64,000 nt of DNA from Phytohabitans maris (GTDB lineage Bacteria; Actinomycetota; Actinomycetes; Mycobacteriales; Micromonosporaceae), in the NCBI RefSeq assembly GCF_031085175.1, contig NZ_JAVHUY010000016.1, positions 124,001 through 188,000 on the forward strand, given 5' to 3'. This document shows positions 47,363 through 60,678 of the stretch, piece by piece; the first letter of the stretch is position 1, and each line of letters opens with the position of its first letter. Below the pieces are notes generated by a model. That model was given only the letters and a program-made list of their open reading frames with translations, did not search any database and was not told the origin of the DNA. The position numbers and the translations under genes were made by a program.

Positions 47363-48661
47363 ATGAGCGTTTCGACGCGCCGCCGGCGGTACGCGGCGGT
47401 CGCGCTCGCCACGGTCGCGGCTCTCGCCACGACCACGGCGTGCGGAGATGACAACGAGGGCGGAAGCTCAGACGGCGCGAAGCCGGAGAAGCTGGTGGTC
47501 GACACCTTTGGCGAGGCCGGATACGAGGACCTCGTCAAGCAGTACGAGCAGCAGACCGGCATCAAGATCGAGCTGCGCAAGGTCGCCCAGCTGAACGAGT
47601 TCCGGCCGCGGGTCGTCCGCTCGCTCGCCACCGGCAAGGGTGCGGCCGACGTGATCATGCTCGAAGAGGGCATCCTCAACGAGTTCAAGCTGAACCCGGG
47701 CAACTGGGTCGACCTGGCGCCGCTGGTGGGCGACCTCAGCAAGGACTACCTGTCCTGGAAGTACGAGCTCGGCAAGGCGCCGGACGGCCGCCTGATGGGC
47801 CTCCCCACCGACGTGGGCGGCCTCGGCCTCTGCTACCGCACCGACCTCTTCAAGGACGCCGGCCTGCCGACCAACCGCGACGAGGTCAGCGCGCTCTGGC
47901 CGACCTGGGACAAGTTCATCGAGACCGGTAAGAAGTACAAGCAGGCGACCGGCAAGGGCTTCGTCGACTCGGTGACCACCGCGGTCAACGCGGTGCTGTT
48001 CCAGCAGAACGGCGGGGACCTGTTCTACGACAAGGACGACAACCTCATCGCCGACAAGAGCCCCGGGGTGAAGGCCGCGTGGGACCAGGCGCTCGCGATC
48101 GCGGACGCCGGTATCTCCGCCAAGATCACCACCTGGTCGCCGGAGTGGAACGCCGGCTTCAAGCAGGGCACGTTCGCGGTGAACGCCTGCCCGTCGTGGA
48201 TGCTCGGCATCGTCGAGAGCAACTCCGGCCCGGAGAACGCCGGCAAGTGGGACCTCGCCGCGGTGCCCGGTGGCGCCGGTAACTGGGGTGGCTCGTGGCT
48301 CGGCGTGCCGACGCAGAGCAAGTACCACGCGGAGGCCGCGAAGCTGGCGGCGTTCCTGACCAACACGGCCGGCCAGGTCGCCGCGTTCAAGAAGAGCGGT
48401 CCGCTGCCGACCAACCTGAAGGCGCTGGAGGACCCGTCCTTCCAGTCCTTCACGAACAAGTACTTCAGCGACGCGCCGACCGGCAAGATCTTCGGCGAGG
48501 GCGTGCAGAAGATCGTCCCGACCCACCTCGGTCCGAAGCACCAGGCGGTGAAGGAGAACGCGCTCGAGCCGGCGCTGCGGGCGTACGAATCGGGCCAGGC
48601 CAGCAAGGAAGAGGCCTGGGAACAGTTCACCAAGGACGCCGCGACACAGGGCGCCTTCTAG
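47363..48661 (+). CDS. cebE: CebE, cellobiose/cello-oligosaccharide-binding lipoprotein
   Basis: 432 aa. A lipoprotein signal (ATVAALATTTAC) anchors a type-1 sugar-binding protein: KLVVDTFGEAGYEDLVKQYEQQTGIKIE, VIMLEEGILNEF, and GGAGNWGGSWLGVP. Start ATG after GAGAGGGG. First gene of cebEFG-bglC behind two CebR boxes. It delivers cello-oligosaccharides to CebFG. The ATPase (usually a shared MsiK) is not in this window. Confidence 0.92.
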   Translation: MSVSTRRRRYAAVALATVAALATTTACGDDNEGGSSDGAKPEKLVVDTFGEAGYEDLVKQYEQQTGIKIELRKVAQLNEFRPRVVRSLATGKGAADVIMLEEGILNEFKLNPGNWVDLAPLVGDLSKDYLSWKYELGKAPDGRLMGLPTDVGGLGLCYRTDLFKDAGLPTNRDEVSALWPTWDKFIETGKKYKQATGKGFVDSVTTAVNAVLFQQNGGDLFYDKDDNLIADKSPGVKAAWDQALAIADAGISAKITTWSPEWNAGFKQGTFAVNACPSWMLGIVESNSGPENAGKWDLAAVPGGAGNWGGSWLGVPTQSKYHAEAAKLAAFLTNTAGQVAAFKKSGPLPTNLKALEDPSFQSFTNKYFSDAPTGKIFGEGVQKIVPTHLGPKHQAVKENALEPALRAYESGQASKEEAWEQFTKDAATQGAF

Positions 48662-48701
48662 CCCACCTGTACCGGTTCCAGCCCGTATCGATAGCGGTCT
48701 C

Positions 48702-48732
48702 GGTGGCGTCCGGGGAGTCCCCGGGCGCCACC
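48702..48732 (+). terminator. Strong hairpin between cebE and cebF
   Basis: GGTGGCGTCCGGGG (48702-48715) pairs with CCCCGGGCGCCACC (48719-48732) with one G-U pair and a 3-nt loop. It has no U-tract. It likely protects the cebE transcript or partly stops polymerase, giving more CebE than permease. Confidence 0.7.
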
Positions 48733-48826
48733 CTCCGCCCCCCGGGAAGGACTCCATGAGCGAGCGAATCACCAGACCCAGCGCCGATGGAGCCTCGCGG
48801 GCGCCCACAGCGAAGCGAGGACGACC

Positions 48827-49798
48827 GTGAGCGTTTCGGCCCCCACTGCCCCGCCCTCCCGGGGCGCGCCCACCAAACACGCCCTGCCTCGCCGGCGCCG
48901 CGGCTACTCGCGGTTTACGAGGCTCGACATGAAGTACTCGCCGTACCTCTACGTCGCCCCCTTCTTCGTGCTCTTCGGCATCTTCGGCCTGTACCCGATG
49001 CTGTGGACACTGTGGATGTCGCTGCACGACTGGGACCTGGTCGGCACGCACACCTTCATCGGGCTGGACAACTACAGCGCCCTGCTCAGCGACGACTACT
49101 TCTGGAACGCCGTCCGCAACACGTTCGGCATGTTCATCCTGGCCACCGTGCCCCAGCTGGCGCTCGCGCTCTTCCTGGCCAACCTGCTCAACCGGCCGCT
49201 GCTGCGGGCGCGCACGTTCTTCCGGATGGCCATCTTCGTACCCAACGTCGTCTCGGTCGCGGCCGTGGCGATCGTCTTCGGCATGCTCTTCCAGCGCGAC
49301 TTCGGCGTCGTCAACTGGATCCTCGGCCTCTTCGGCGTGGACGCCATCGACTGGCGGCGGGAGTGGTGGACCTCCTGGATCGCGATCTCCACGATGGTCG
49401 ACTGGCGGTGGACCGGGTACAACACGCTGATCCTGCTCGCCGGCATGCAGGCCATCCCGCGCGACCTCTACGAGGCGGCGGCGATGGACGGAGCCGGCCC
49501 GTGGCGCCAGTTCTGGACGGTCACGCTGCCGATGCTGCGGCCCACGTTCGTCTTCGTCGTGATCCTCTCGACCATCGGCGGCCTGCAGCTCTTCGTCGAG
49601 CCATTGATCTTCAACAACGGCAACATCATCGGCGGTACGCAGCGCGAGTTCCAGACCGTGCAGATGTACATGTTCGAGAAGAGCATCGGCAACCTCAGCA
49701 CCGCCGGGTACGGCGCGGCGGTCGCCTGGGCGCTGTTCCTGATGATCGTCGTCGTATCCGTGCTCAACTTCGTGATCACCCGCCGTTCGGTGAAGTGA
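48827..49798 (+). CDS. cebF: CebF, ABC sugar permease
   Basis: 323 aa, GTG start. Six membrane helices and the permease EAA loop (LYEAAAMDGAGPWRQFWTVTLP), which docks the ATPase. The 45-residue N-terminus is basic and cytosolic. Pairs with CebG, 10 bp downstream. Confidence 0.92.
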   Translation: MSVSAPTAPPSRGAPTKHALPRRRRGYSRFTRLDMKYSPYLYVAPFFVLFGIFGLYPMLWTLWMSLHDWDLVGTHTFIGLDNYSALLSDDYFWNAVRNTFGMFILATVPQLALALFLANLLNRPLLRARTFFRMAIFVPNVVSVAAVAIVFGMLFQRDFGVVNWILGLFGVDAIDWRREWWTSWIAISTMVDWRWTGYNTLILLAGMQAIPRDLYEAAAMDGAGPWRQFWTVTLPMLRPTFVFVVILSTIGGLQLFVEPLIFNNGNIIGGTQREFQTVQMYMFEKSIGNLSTAGYGAAVAWALFLMIVVVSVLNFVITRRSVK

Positions 49799-49808
49799 GG
49801 GAGACCCG

Positions 49809-50660
49809 ATGTCCAATCTCTCCACCGGGTCGAAGCGGCTGTGGCGGACCAGCCCACTCACCTACATCGCCCTGGTCATCGCGGTGATCAGCTCGATCTA
49901 CCCGCTCTACTACATGTTCGTGATCGCGACCCGCAGCAACGACGCGATCAACGACACGCCGCCGCCGTTCACCCCGGCCGGCCTCTTCGGCGACAACATC
50001 AACCGGGCGCTCGACAACGACACCGCCAACCTGCTCCAGGGCATCGTCAACTCGGTGATCGTCTCCAGCGTGGTGACCGTCTCGGTCGTACTGACCGGGT
50101 CACTGGCCGGCTTCGCCTTCGCCAAGCTCCGGTTTCGTGGCCGCAACGGACTGATGCTCGCGGTCATCGCCACGATGATGGTCCCCACCCAGCTCGGCAT
50201 CATCCCGCTCTGGGGCCTGATGCAGGACATCGGCTGGTACGACTCGCTGTTCGCGGTCACGGTGCCGTTCCTGACCAGCGCGTTCGGCGTGTTCATGATG
50301 CGCCAGTACGCCACGTCGGCGGTCTCCGACGAGCTCATCGAGGCGGCCCGGATCGACGGCTGCTCCACCTGGCGGATCTACTGGAACGTGGTGCTGCCCG
50401 CGCTCCGCCCGGCCGCCGCCGTGCTCGGCCTGCTGACCTTCATGCAGACCTGGAACGAGTTCGTGTGGCCGTTCGCCATCCTGACCCCGGAGAATCCGAC
50501 CCTGCAGGTGTCGCTCTCCACCCTCTCGTACGCGTACTACACGGACTACTCGATGGTGTTCGCCGCGACCGCGGTCGGCACCGTGCCACTGATCGTGGTG
50601 TTCATCCTGTTCGGCCGCCAGATCATCGGCGGCATCATGGAAGGTGCAGTCAAAGCGTGA
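49809..50660 (+). CDS. cebG: CebG, ABC sugar permease
   Basis: 283 aa with six helices and the EAA loop [22 protein letters not shown]. Typical MalG-side length. Its stop overlaps the GTG start of bglC by three bases, so the two are coupled. Confidence 0.92.
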   Translation: MSNLSTGSKRLWRTSPLTYIALVIAVISSIYPLYYMFVIATRSNDAINDTPPPFTPAGLFGDNINRALDNDTANLLQGIVNSVIVSSVVTVSVVLTGSLAGFAFAKLRFRGRNGLMLAVIATMMVPTQLGIIPLWGLMQDIGWYDSLFAVTVPFLTSAFGVFMMRQYATSAVSDELIEAARIDGCSTWRIYWNVVLPALRPAAAVLGLLTFMQTWNEFVWPFAILTPENPTLQVSLSTLSYAYYTDYSMVFAATAVGTVPLIVVFILFGRQIIGGIMEGAVKA

Positions 50661-52126
50661 CAAGCCCGAACGGCCACGGGGTGGCCTTCCCGCCGGACTT
50701 CCTCTGGGGCGCGGCCACCGCCGCCTACCAGATCGAGGGAGGCGCCACCGAGGGCGGCCGGACGCCGTCCATCTGGGACACCTTCAGCCGTACCCCCGGG
50801 AAGGTGAAGGGGGGCGACACCGGCGACGTCGCGTGCGACCACTTCCACCGCTCGGCCGACGACGTGAAGCTCATGGCCGGGCTGGGGCTGAAGTCGTACC
50901 GGTTCTCGCTCTCCTGGCCCCGGATCCAGCCGGACGGGCGCGGCCCGGCCAATGAGGCGGGGCTGGACTTCTACCGCCGGCTCGTCGACGACCTGCTGGC
51001 GCACGGCATCGAGCCGTGGGTCACGCTCTACCACTGGGACCTGCCGCAGGCCCTGGAGGACGCGGGCGGCTGGCCGGTGCGGGACACGGCCGGCCGGTTC
51101 GCCGAGTACGCCGAGCTGGCCCACGGCGCCCTCGGCGACCGGGTGCGCTACTGGACCACGCTCAACGAGCCGTGGTGCTCGGCGTTCCTCGGGTACGGCT
51201 CGGGCGTGCACGCGCCGGGCCGCGACGACGGCGCCGACGCGCTGCGCGCGGCACACCACCTGATGCTCGGCCACGGGCTGGCGGTACAGGCGATGCGGGC
51301 CGCCCAGCCCGACCACGAGCTCGGCATCACGCTCAACCTGTACGCGATCTCGCCGCAGACCGACGCGCCCGCCGACGCCGACGCCGCCCGCCGGATCGAC
51401 GGCCTGGCCAACCGGATCTTCCTCGACCCGGTGCTGCGCGGGCAGTACCCGGCCGACGTGGTCGAGGACGTGCGCGAGGTGACCGACTTCGGGCACGTGC
51501 GCGAGGGCGACCTGGAGATCATCTCCACGCCGCTGTCGGTGCTGGGGATCAACTACTACAGCCGGTACGTGGTTGCCGCTCCGGACGGGGAGCCGGCCGG
51601 GCCGTACTGGCGGGCGCCGTCCAACTGGCCCGGCAGCGAAAACGTGCGCTTCGGCGACCGCGGCCTGCCGGTCACCGACATGAACTGGGAGATCGACGCG
51701 CCCGGCCTGGTCGAGGTGCTGGATCGGGTGCACCGGGAGTACCCGCCGATCCCGATCTACATCACCGAAAACGGGTCGGCCTTCGTCGACGAGGTGGTCG
51801 ACGGTGCGGTGGACGACCCCGAGCGGGTGGCGTACTTCGACGCCCACCTGCGGGCCTGCGCCGAGGCGATCGAGGCGGGCGTGCCACTGCGCGGCTACTT
51901 CGCGTGGTCGCTGATGGACAACTTCGAATGGGCGTGGGGTTATTCGAAGCGCTTCGGCATGGTCTACGTCGACTACGACAGCCAGGTACGGATTCCGAAG
52001 TCGAGCGCGAAGTGGTACGCCGAGGTGATCCGCCACAACGGCCCGCCCGCCGAGCCCCGCGTGAGCGGAGCGAGCGCGAATGGGCAGAGCCACAGCGGCT
52101 CGGAAGGGCGGGAACGCGCACAATAG
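50657..52126 (+). CDS. bglC: BglC, intracellular GH1 beta-glucosidase
   Basis: 489 aa. GH1 features: [14 protein letters not shown] at the start, acid/base Glu171 in TLNEP, nucleophile Glu371 in ITENG, and [13 protein letters not shown] near the end. No signal peptide, so it cleaves imported cellobiose in the cytosol. The last ~20 residues ([14 protein letters not shown]-like) are a Ser/Gly-rich tail not needed for the fold. Confidence 0.95.
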   Translation: MTSPNGHGVAFPPDFLWGAATAAYQIEGGATEGGRTPSIWDTFSRTPGKVKGGDTGDVACDHFHRSADDVKLMAGLGLKSYRFSLSWPRIQPDGRGPANEAGLDFYRRLVDDLLAHGIEPWVTLYHWDLPQALEDAGGWPVRDTAGRFAEYAELAHGALGDRVRYWTTLNEPWCSAFLGYGSGVHAPGRDDGADALRAAHHLMLGHGLAVQAMRAAQPDHELGITLNLYAISPQTDAPADADAARRIDGLANRIFLDPVLRGQYPADVVEDVREVTDFGHVREGDLEIISTPLSVLGINYYSRYVVAAPDGEPAGPYWRAPSNWPGSENVRFGDRGLPVTDMNWEIDAPGLVEVLDRVHREYPPIPIYITENGSAFVDEVVDGAVDDPERVAYFDAHLRACAEAIEAGVPLRGYFAWSLMDNFEWAWGYSKRFGMVYVDYDSQVRIPKSSAKWYAEVIRHNGPPAEPRVSGASANGQSHSGSEGRERAQ

Positions 52127-52175
52127 GCTGGTCAGCTAACTGTGTAAGGCCCGCCCGCCGTCCGAGGAGCAGACG

Positions 52176-53222
52176 ATGACAACACAGCGCACGCGGTCGC
52201 TCGGCCGCCCGACCCTGGACGCGGTCGCGGCCCGCGCCGGTGTCGGCCGAGGCACGGTGTCCCGTGTCGTCAACGGCTCTCCGCAGGTCAGCCCGGAGGC
52301 GCGGGCCGCGGTGCAGCAGGCGATCGAGGAGCTCGGGTACGTGCCGAACCGCGCGGCCCGGGCCCTGGTCACCCAGCGGACCGACTCGGTCGCGCTGGTG
52401 ATCTCCGAGTCCGGCGAGCGGCTCTTCGGCGAGCCGTTCTTCGCCGGCATCGTCCGCGGCATCCACGCCGGCCTGCTCGACACGCCGATGCAGCTCTGGC
52501 TCGCGCTGGCCCAGTCGCCGGCCGAGCGGGAGAAGGTCGAGCACCACCTGACCAACCAGCACGTCGACGGCGTACTCCTGCTCTCGCTGCACGACGCCGA
52601 CCCGCTCCCGACGCTGCTGGAGCAGCGCGGCCTGCCGACCGTGCTGGGCGGCCGGCCGGCGCGCATGCTCCAGCCGGGGGCGCAGGCGGCCAACTTCGTC
52701 GACGTCGACAACGCCGGGGGAGCCCGGCAGGCCGTCGAGTTCCTGATCGGCCGGGGGCGGCGGCGGGTCGCCACCATCGCCGGCACCCAGGACATGGGCG
52801 TGGGGATCACCCGGCTTGCCGGGTACCGGCAGGCGATCCTCGACCACGGCGGCACGGTGACCGAAGACCTCGTCGCGTACGGGGACTTCAGCGAGGCCAG
52901 CGGCACGGCGGCCATGCGCCGGCTGCTGGAGATCACACCAGACCTGGACGCGGTGTTCGTCGCCTCCGACCTCATGGCGAGTGGGGCGCTGCGGGCACTG
53001 CGCGAGGCCGGCCGGCGGGTGCCCGAGGACGTGGCGGTGGTCGGCTTCGAAGACGCGGAGATCGCGCGCCAGGCCGACCCGCCGCTGACCACCGTCTACC
53101 AGCCCGTCGAGGAGATGGGCCGGCAGATGGCGCACCTGTTGATGGCGCTGATCCGGCGGGACGAGCTCGAAGAGCCGTACGTGCTGCTGAACACCCACAT
53201 GGTGCAGCGCGCGTCCGCCTGA
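52176..53222 (+). CDS. cebR: CebR, LacI-family repressor of cellulose use
   Basis: 348 aa. N-terminal LacI helix-turn-helix (LDAVAARAGVGRGTVSRVVNG) and hinge (IEELGYVPNRAARAL); then a sugar-binding periplasmic-type domain. It lies 50 bp after bglC and is the obvious owner of the TGGGAGCGCTCCCA boxes at 47145, 47198 and 57915. In Streptomyces, cellobiose or cellotriose releases it from DNA. Confidence 0.92.
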   Translation: MTTQRTRSLGRPTLDAVAARAGVGRGTVSRVVNGSPQVSPEARAAVQQAIEELGYVPNRAARALVTQRTDSVALVISESGERLFGEPFFAGIVRGIHAGLLDTPMQLWLALAQSPAEREKVEHHLTNQHVDGVLLLSLHDADPLPTLLEQRGLPTVLGGRPARMLQPGAQAANFVDVDNAGGARQAVEFLIGRGRRRVATIAGTQDMGVGITRLAGYRQAILDHGGTVTEDLVAYGDFSEASGTAAMRRLLEITPDLDAVFVASDLMASGALRALREAGRRVPEDVAVVGFEDAEIARQADPPLTTVYQPVEEMGRQMAHLLMALIRRDELEEPYVLLNTHMVQRASA

Positions 53223-53355
53223 AGAGTGGCTTCCGCCCGGGTAAACGGGGGGTTTTCGTCCCGGAGACATGGCGCAGCAACAGGGACGAAATGGTCATCA
53301 GGCACCCTGGAGTGTGCCGGCGCGGGGGCGCCGGTCTGCCGACGGGAGGCTTGTC

Positions 53356-54081
53356 ATGTTGTTGCGGGTTCGGGTGACCCTGCCGGACCGGCCTGGTGCG
53401 TTGGGGCAGGTGGCGCGCACGCTCGGCGTCGCCGGTGCCGACATCGTCCAGGTGGTGGTCCTGGAGCGGCTGGGCGGCCGGGCCGTCGACGACTTCACCG
53501 TCGTGTGGCCGGGTGCCTCGCGGGTCGAGCGGCTGCGCGCCGGCCTCGCCGCCATCCCCGGTGTGCAGGTCGATGGCGTGTGGCGGGCCATCGGCGCGCC
53601 GGTCTCCGGCGGGCATGACGCCGAGCTGCTCGCCCAGGTCGCGGCCAACCCGACGGACGGCCTCGGCACGCTGGTCGACGCGGTCCCCGGGCTGCTGGCC
53701 GCCGACTGGGCCGCCGCCGCGGTGGTCCCGGCCGACTGGGCCGCCCGCAGCGGGTCCGCGCCGCAGTCGAGTCTCGCCGGCGGAGAGCCCGCGGTGGCCT
53801 ACGCGAGCTGGCGCGCACCCGAGCCACTGCTGCTGCCCGAGGTGACCCCGCTGCGGGCGCGGTCCCTGACCGGTCCCGACCAGACGCGTTACGCGGTGGC
53901 CCCGTTCGGCCGCGCCGGCCTGGTGCTGATGGTGGCCCGCGGCGAGGCGGAGGGACTGCCGGCGGCCGGGTTCCACGTGACCGAGGTCGACCGCGTCGCG
54001 CAGCTCGTGCGGGCCGCCGCGGTCATCCTCGGCGACCGGTTGGACCTGGTCAGCGCCCCGTCCGCCGTTTCCCGATCGTGA
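53356..54081 (+). CDS. ACT-domain protein
   Basis: 241 aa from an ATG with GGGAGG upstream. The first ~80 residues are an ACT domain (LRVRVTLPDRPGALGQVARTLGVAGADIVQVVVLER). The rest (residues about 90-240) shows a second, weaker ligand-binding-like fold (YAVAPFGRAGLVLMVARG). No enzyme domain seen; probably an amino-acid sensor. Its neighbour also begins with an ACT domain. Confidence 0.8.
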   Translation: MLLRVRVTLPDRPGALGQVARTLGVAGADIVQVVVLERLGGRAVDDFTVVWPGASRVERLRAGLAAIPGVQVDGVWRAIGAPVSGGHDAELLAQVAANPTDGLGTLVDAVPGLLAADWAAAAVVPADWAARSGSAPQSSLAGGEPAVAYASWRAPEPLLLPEVTPLRARSLTGPDQTRYAVAPFGRAGLVLMVARGEAEGLPAAGFHVTEVDRVAQLVRAAAVILGDRLDLVSAPSAVSRS

Positions 54082-54154
54082 GCGATCACGGTTGAGTAAC
54101 GTCAGAGAAACAGCGGCCGTGCAGTCTTGATTTCGAGACTGAGAGGGGTTCGCG

Positions 54155-55219
54155 ATGGGTCTGTGGCGGATCAGAGCGACCGTGGACGACCGGCCGGGAT
54201 ACCTGGCCGTTCTCACCGCCAGCCTGGCGCTCAAGTCGGTCAACATCCTGGCGGTGCAGGTGCACACCACCGAGGCGGGTGCGGTCGACGACTTCCTGGT
54301 CGACGCGCCCGACGCGCTGACCGAGGAGGACCTGCTCGCCGCGGTGGAAAAGGGCCGTGGCCGGGACGCCTGGGTGACCCGCACCGAGGCCCGCGAGCTG
54401 GCTGATTGGCCGACCCGCACGCTGGCGCTGGCGAGCCGCCTCGTGCGCGACCCCGACTCGCTCGGCGACGCCCTCTCCGCCCTGCTCGGCGCCGACGCGG
54501 TGATCTGGCGGCCGGCACCGGGCCAGGACCGCTACGGCGCCAACCGGGGCGGCATGCGGCTGGTCGACCCGACCGGCGGGACGTACGAGATCAGCCGCCC
54601 CGCACCCACCTTCACCCCGGCGGAGTACGCGCGGGCCCAGGCCCTGGTCGACCTCGCGGCCACCGTTGTGCGCCAGGCCGCGGACCAGGTCACGCTGGTG
54701 CTGACCGACGGCGCCGAGATCCGGGTACGCCCGGCGGTCCGCGACGACCTGACCGCGGTCACGGCGATGCACGACCGCTGCACCGCGCTCACCCGCTACC
54801 GCCGCTACCTGACCGGTTCCACCGTCCCGTCCGCCGCCCGCCTGGAGCGGATGCTCGATCCCGACCGCGGCGTGACGCTGGTGGCGCTGGCCGCCGACGA
54901 CCGCGTGGTGGCGACCGCGACGCTGGTGGTCGAGGGTGCGATCGGTGAGATCGCCGTGCTGGTCGAGGACGCCTGGCAGCGCCGCGGCATCGGCACCGCG
55001 CTGCTGCGCCGGCTGGTGGCCCACGGCGAGCGCGCGGGCTACGCCGCACTGGTCGCGCACACCCACGCCGACAACACCGCCGTACTGGCCACCCTCCGCC
55101 GCCTGGGCCGCTCCGGCCCGGCCCCGGAGCGCGACGACACCGTGGTGAGCGTGACCGTGCCACTGCTCCCCGCCGCGGTCGGCGACGGCCAGCCGAGGAC
55201 ACCCGCCGCCTCGACCTGA
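54155..55219 (+). CDS. ACT domain fused to a GNAT acetyltransferase
   Basis: 354 aa. Residues 1-75: ACT domain (LWRIRATVDDRPGYLAVLTASLALKSVNILAVQVH). Residues about 190-340: GNAT acetyltransferase with EIAVLVEDAWQRRGIGTALLRRLVAHGE. This is the plan of amino-acid-controlled protein or metabolite acetyltransferases known in actinobacteria. Regulation by an amino acid is inferred. Ends at a strong terminator. Confidence 0.88.
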   Translation: MGLWRIRATVDDRPGYLAVLTASLALKSVNILAVQVHTTEAGAVDDFLVDAPDALTEEDLLAAVEKGRGRDAWVTRTEARELADWPTRTLALASRLVRDPDSLGDALSALLGADAVIWRPAPGQDRYGANRGGMRLVDPTGGTYEISRPAPTFTPAEYARAQALVDLAATVVRQAADQVTLVLTDGAEIRVRPAVRDDLTAVTAMHDRCTALTRYRRYLTGSTVPSAARLERMLDPDRGVTLVALAADDRVVATATLVVEGAIGEIAVLVEDAWQRRGIGTALLRRLVAHGERAGYAALVAHTHADNTAVLATLRRLGRSGPAPERDDTVVSVTVPLLPAAVGDGQPRTPAAST

Positions 55220-55236
55220 GCGAGCGGGTAACGACG

Positions 55237-55269
55237 ACGGCCCGGTCCCGGTGCGGGACCGGGCCGTTT
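55237..55269 (+). terminator. Rho-independent terminator after the ACT-GNAT gene
   Basis: ACGGCCCGGTCCCG (55237-55250) pairs perfectly with CGGGACCGGGCCGT (55254-55267) around a 3-nt loop, followed by TTT. Confidence 0.9.
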
Positions 55270-55318
55270 CACGCCCGCAAACACCCTTGCAAGATCGAGC
55301 TACCGCAACGTCCGCGCT

Positions 55319-55353
55319 GGTCCGGACCCGATGCCTCTCACCGTGGTTTGATC
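55319..55353 (+). repeat. GGTCCGGACC-to-GATC motif, copy 2
   Basis: Starts GGTCCGGACCCGATGCC and ends TTTGATC. It directly extends a partial ~112-bp arm (GAGCTACCGCAACG from 55297). Confidence 0.65.
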
Positions 55354-55584
55354 ATGAGGTCGGGTGCCCCTGTGAGCAAGGAGGATCCGTGCCCGTCCGA
55401 GGGCGCGGCCGTTGCCGGGTGGTCGGGGTGGTCTCGGCGAGCGCGCACGTGGCAGCCTAATGAGCGTGCAAGGGCCGGACCTCGCTGGAGTCGTTGGAGA
55501 TCTCGGTGAGTAGCCCGCGCGGCCTCACCCTCCGTGGTTGGCATATCCGCCTCTCAGGCGGCGGTCTGCTCTCGTTGGTTGTGA

Positions 55585-55629
55585 ATCTAGAACGCTTAGG
55601 GCGGATATAGAACCCTAAACGTTCTAGAT
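55585..55629. repeat. AT-richer palindrome with 17-bp arms
   Basis: ATCTAGAACGCTTAGGG (55585-55601) pairs with CCCTAAACGTTCTAGAT (55613-55629) with one mismatch around an 11-nt loop. It is much less GC-rich than its surroundings. Confidence 0.8.
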
Positions 55630-55709
55630 CGGCTTCGGATCTGCTCCCGCCGGAGGCAAGTGGAGCGGTGACCGCGACCAGATGCGGAGGGTGAGGCCGC
55701 GAGAGCGAC

Positions 55710-55745
55710 AGTCCGGACCTAATGCCACTCACCCTGATTTTGATC
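55710..55745 (+). repeat. GGTCCGGACC-to-GATC motif, copy 3
   Basis: Starts AGTCCGGACCTAATGCC and ends TTTTGATC. A partial arm sequence (GCGGAGGGTGAGGCCGCG) lies just to its left. Confidence 0.65.
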
Positions 55746-55880
55746 GAGGTCAGGCGACCGTGCACCGCGAACGACCGGGACGGTCCCACGATCCCCACGA
55801 TCCCCCGGCCCCGCCGCCGATCAAGGGGCGCCCGGACCTCGACCCCCGAGCTCACCGCTCAGCAGTGGACCGTCCCAGCA

Positions 55881-55928
55881 GATCGTGGTACGAATCCGCC
55901 CGCCCGAGGGCACCTACCTACCACGATC
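55881..55928. repeat. 48-bp palindromic element, copy 3
   Basis: Perfect arms GATCGTGGTA and TACCACGATC, extended by one more A/T pair, with an inner GCCC...GGGC stem. Exactly 48 bp. Confidence 0.8.
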
Positions 55929-56013
55929 TCAACGACCGCCCGGTGATCGCGGCCTGGCCCGCCCGGGTCAGGCCGTGGTCTGACGCTCCCGAGCGTGCCC
56001 AGCTCACGGCCTT

Positions 56014-56048
56014 GATCGAACCAGCGTGAGTGGCACAGGGTCCGGACC
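56014..56048 (-). repeat. GGTCCGGACC-to-GATC motif, copy 4
   Basis: On the minus strand it reads GGTCCGGACCCTGTGCCACT and ends in GATC. It lies directly left of a shortened ~112-bp arm (56060-56119). Confidence 0.65.
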
Positions 56049-56059
56049 AGCGCGGACAG

Positions 56060-56119
56060 TGCGGCCGCGGGAACGCACCCCGCAACGGCTCTGGACAACG
56101 ACGGGCGTCGCGGTAGCCC
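56060..56119 (-). repeat. ~112-bp arm with internal deletion
   Basis: Shares GGCCGCGGGAACGCACCCC and the GGCGTCGCGGTAGC end with 18936-19047 but lacks about 40-50 bp in the middle. Confidence 0.65.
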
Positions 56120-56142
56120 ATCCATCCCTTGGAATTGATCCT

Positions 56143-60539
<4,397 letters not shown>

Positions 60540-60548
60540 GGCAGGGGT

Positions 60549-60578
60549 GGAGGGACGTGCATCTGGGTACGTCCCTCC
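60549..60578 (+). terminator. Terminator hairpin after the cellulase gene
   Basis: GGAGGGACGT (60549-60558) pairs with ACGTCCCTCC (60569-60578). No U-tract. About 10 bp after the stop. Confidence 0.75.
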
Positions 60579-60678
60579 GCCATGAGCCGTGAGCCTGCAA
60601 CTTCACCCCACATTTCGTCGATTCTTGACGTAGAGTGGCCTGAGCGTGCAGTGTGTACGCGATGGAAGCGGGCGAGTG

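Larger units (their letters stand above)
55220..56142. other. Large convergent intergenic region dense with repeats, no gene
   Basis: 923 bp between the convergent ACT-GNAT and aldehyde dehydrogenase genes. No credible coding frame on either strand. It contains a terminator, a partial ~112-bp arm at each end (55297-55329 and 56060-56119), three GGTCCGGACC-to-GATC motifs, an AT-richer 17-bp-arm palindrome and the third 48-bp palindrome. Confidence 0.8.
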
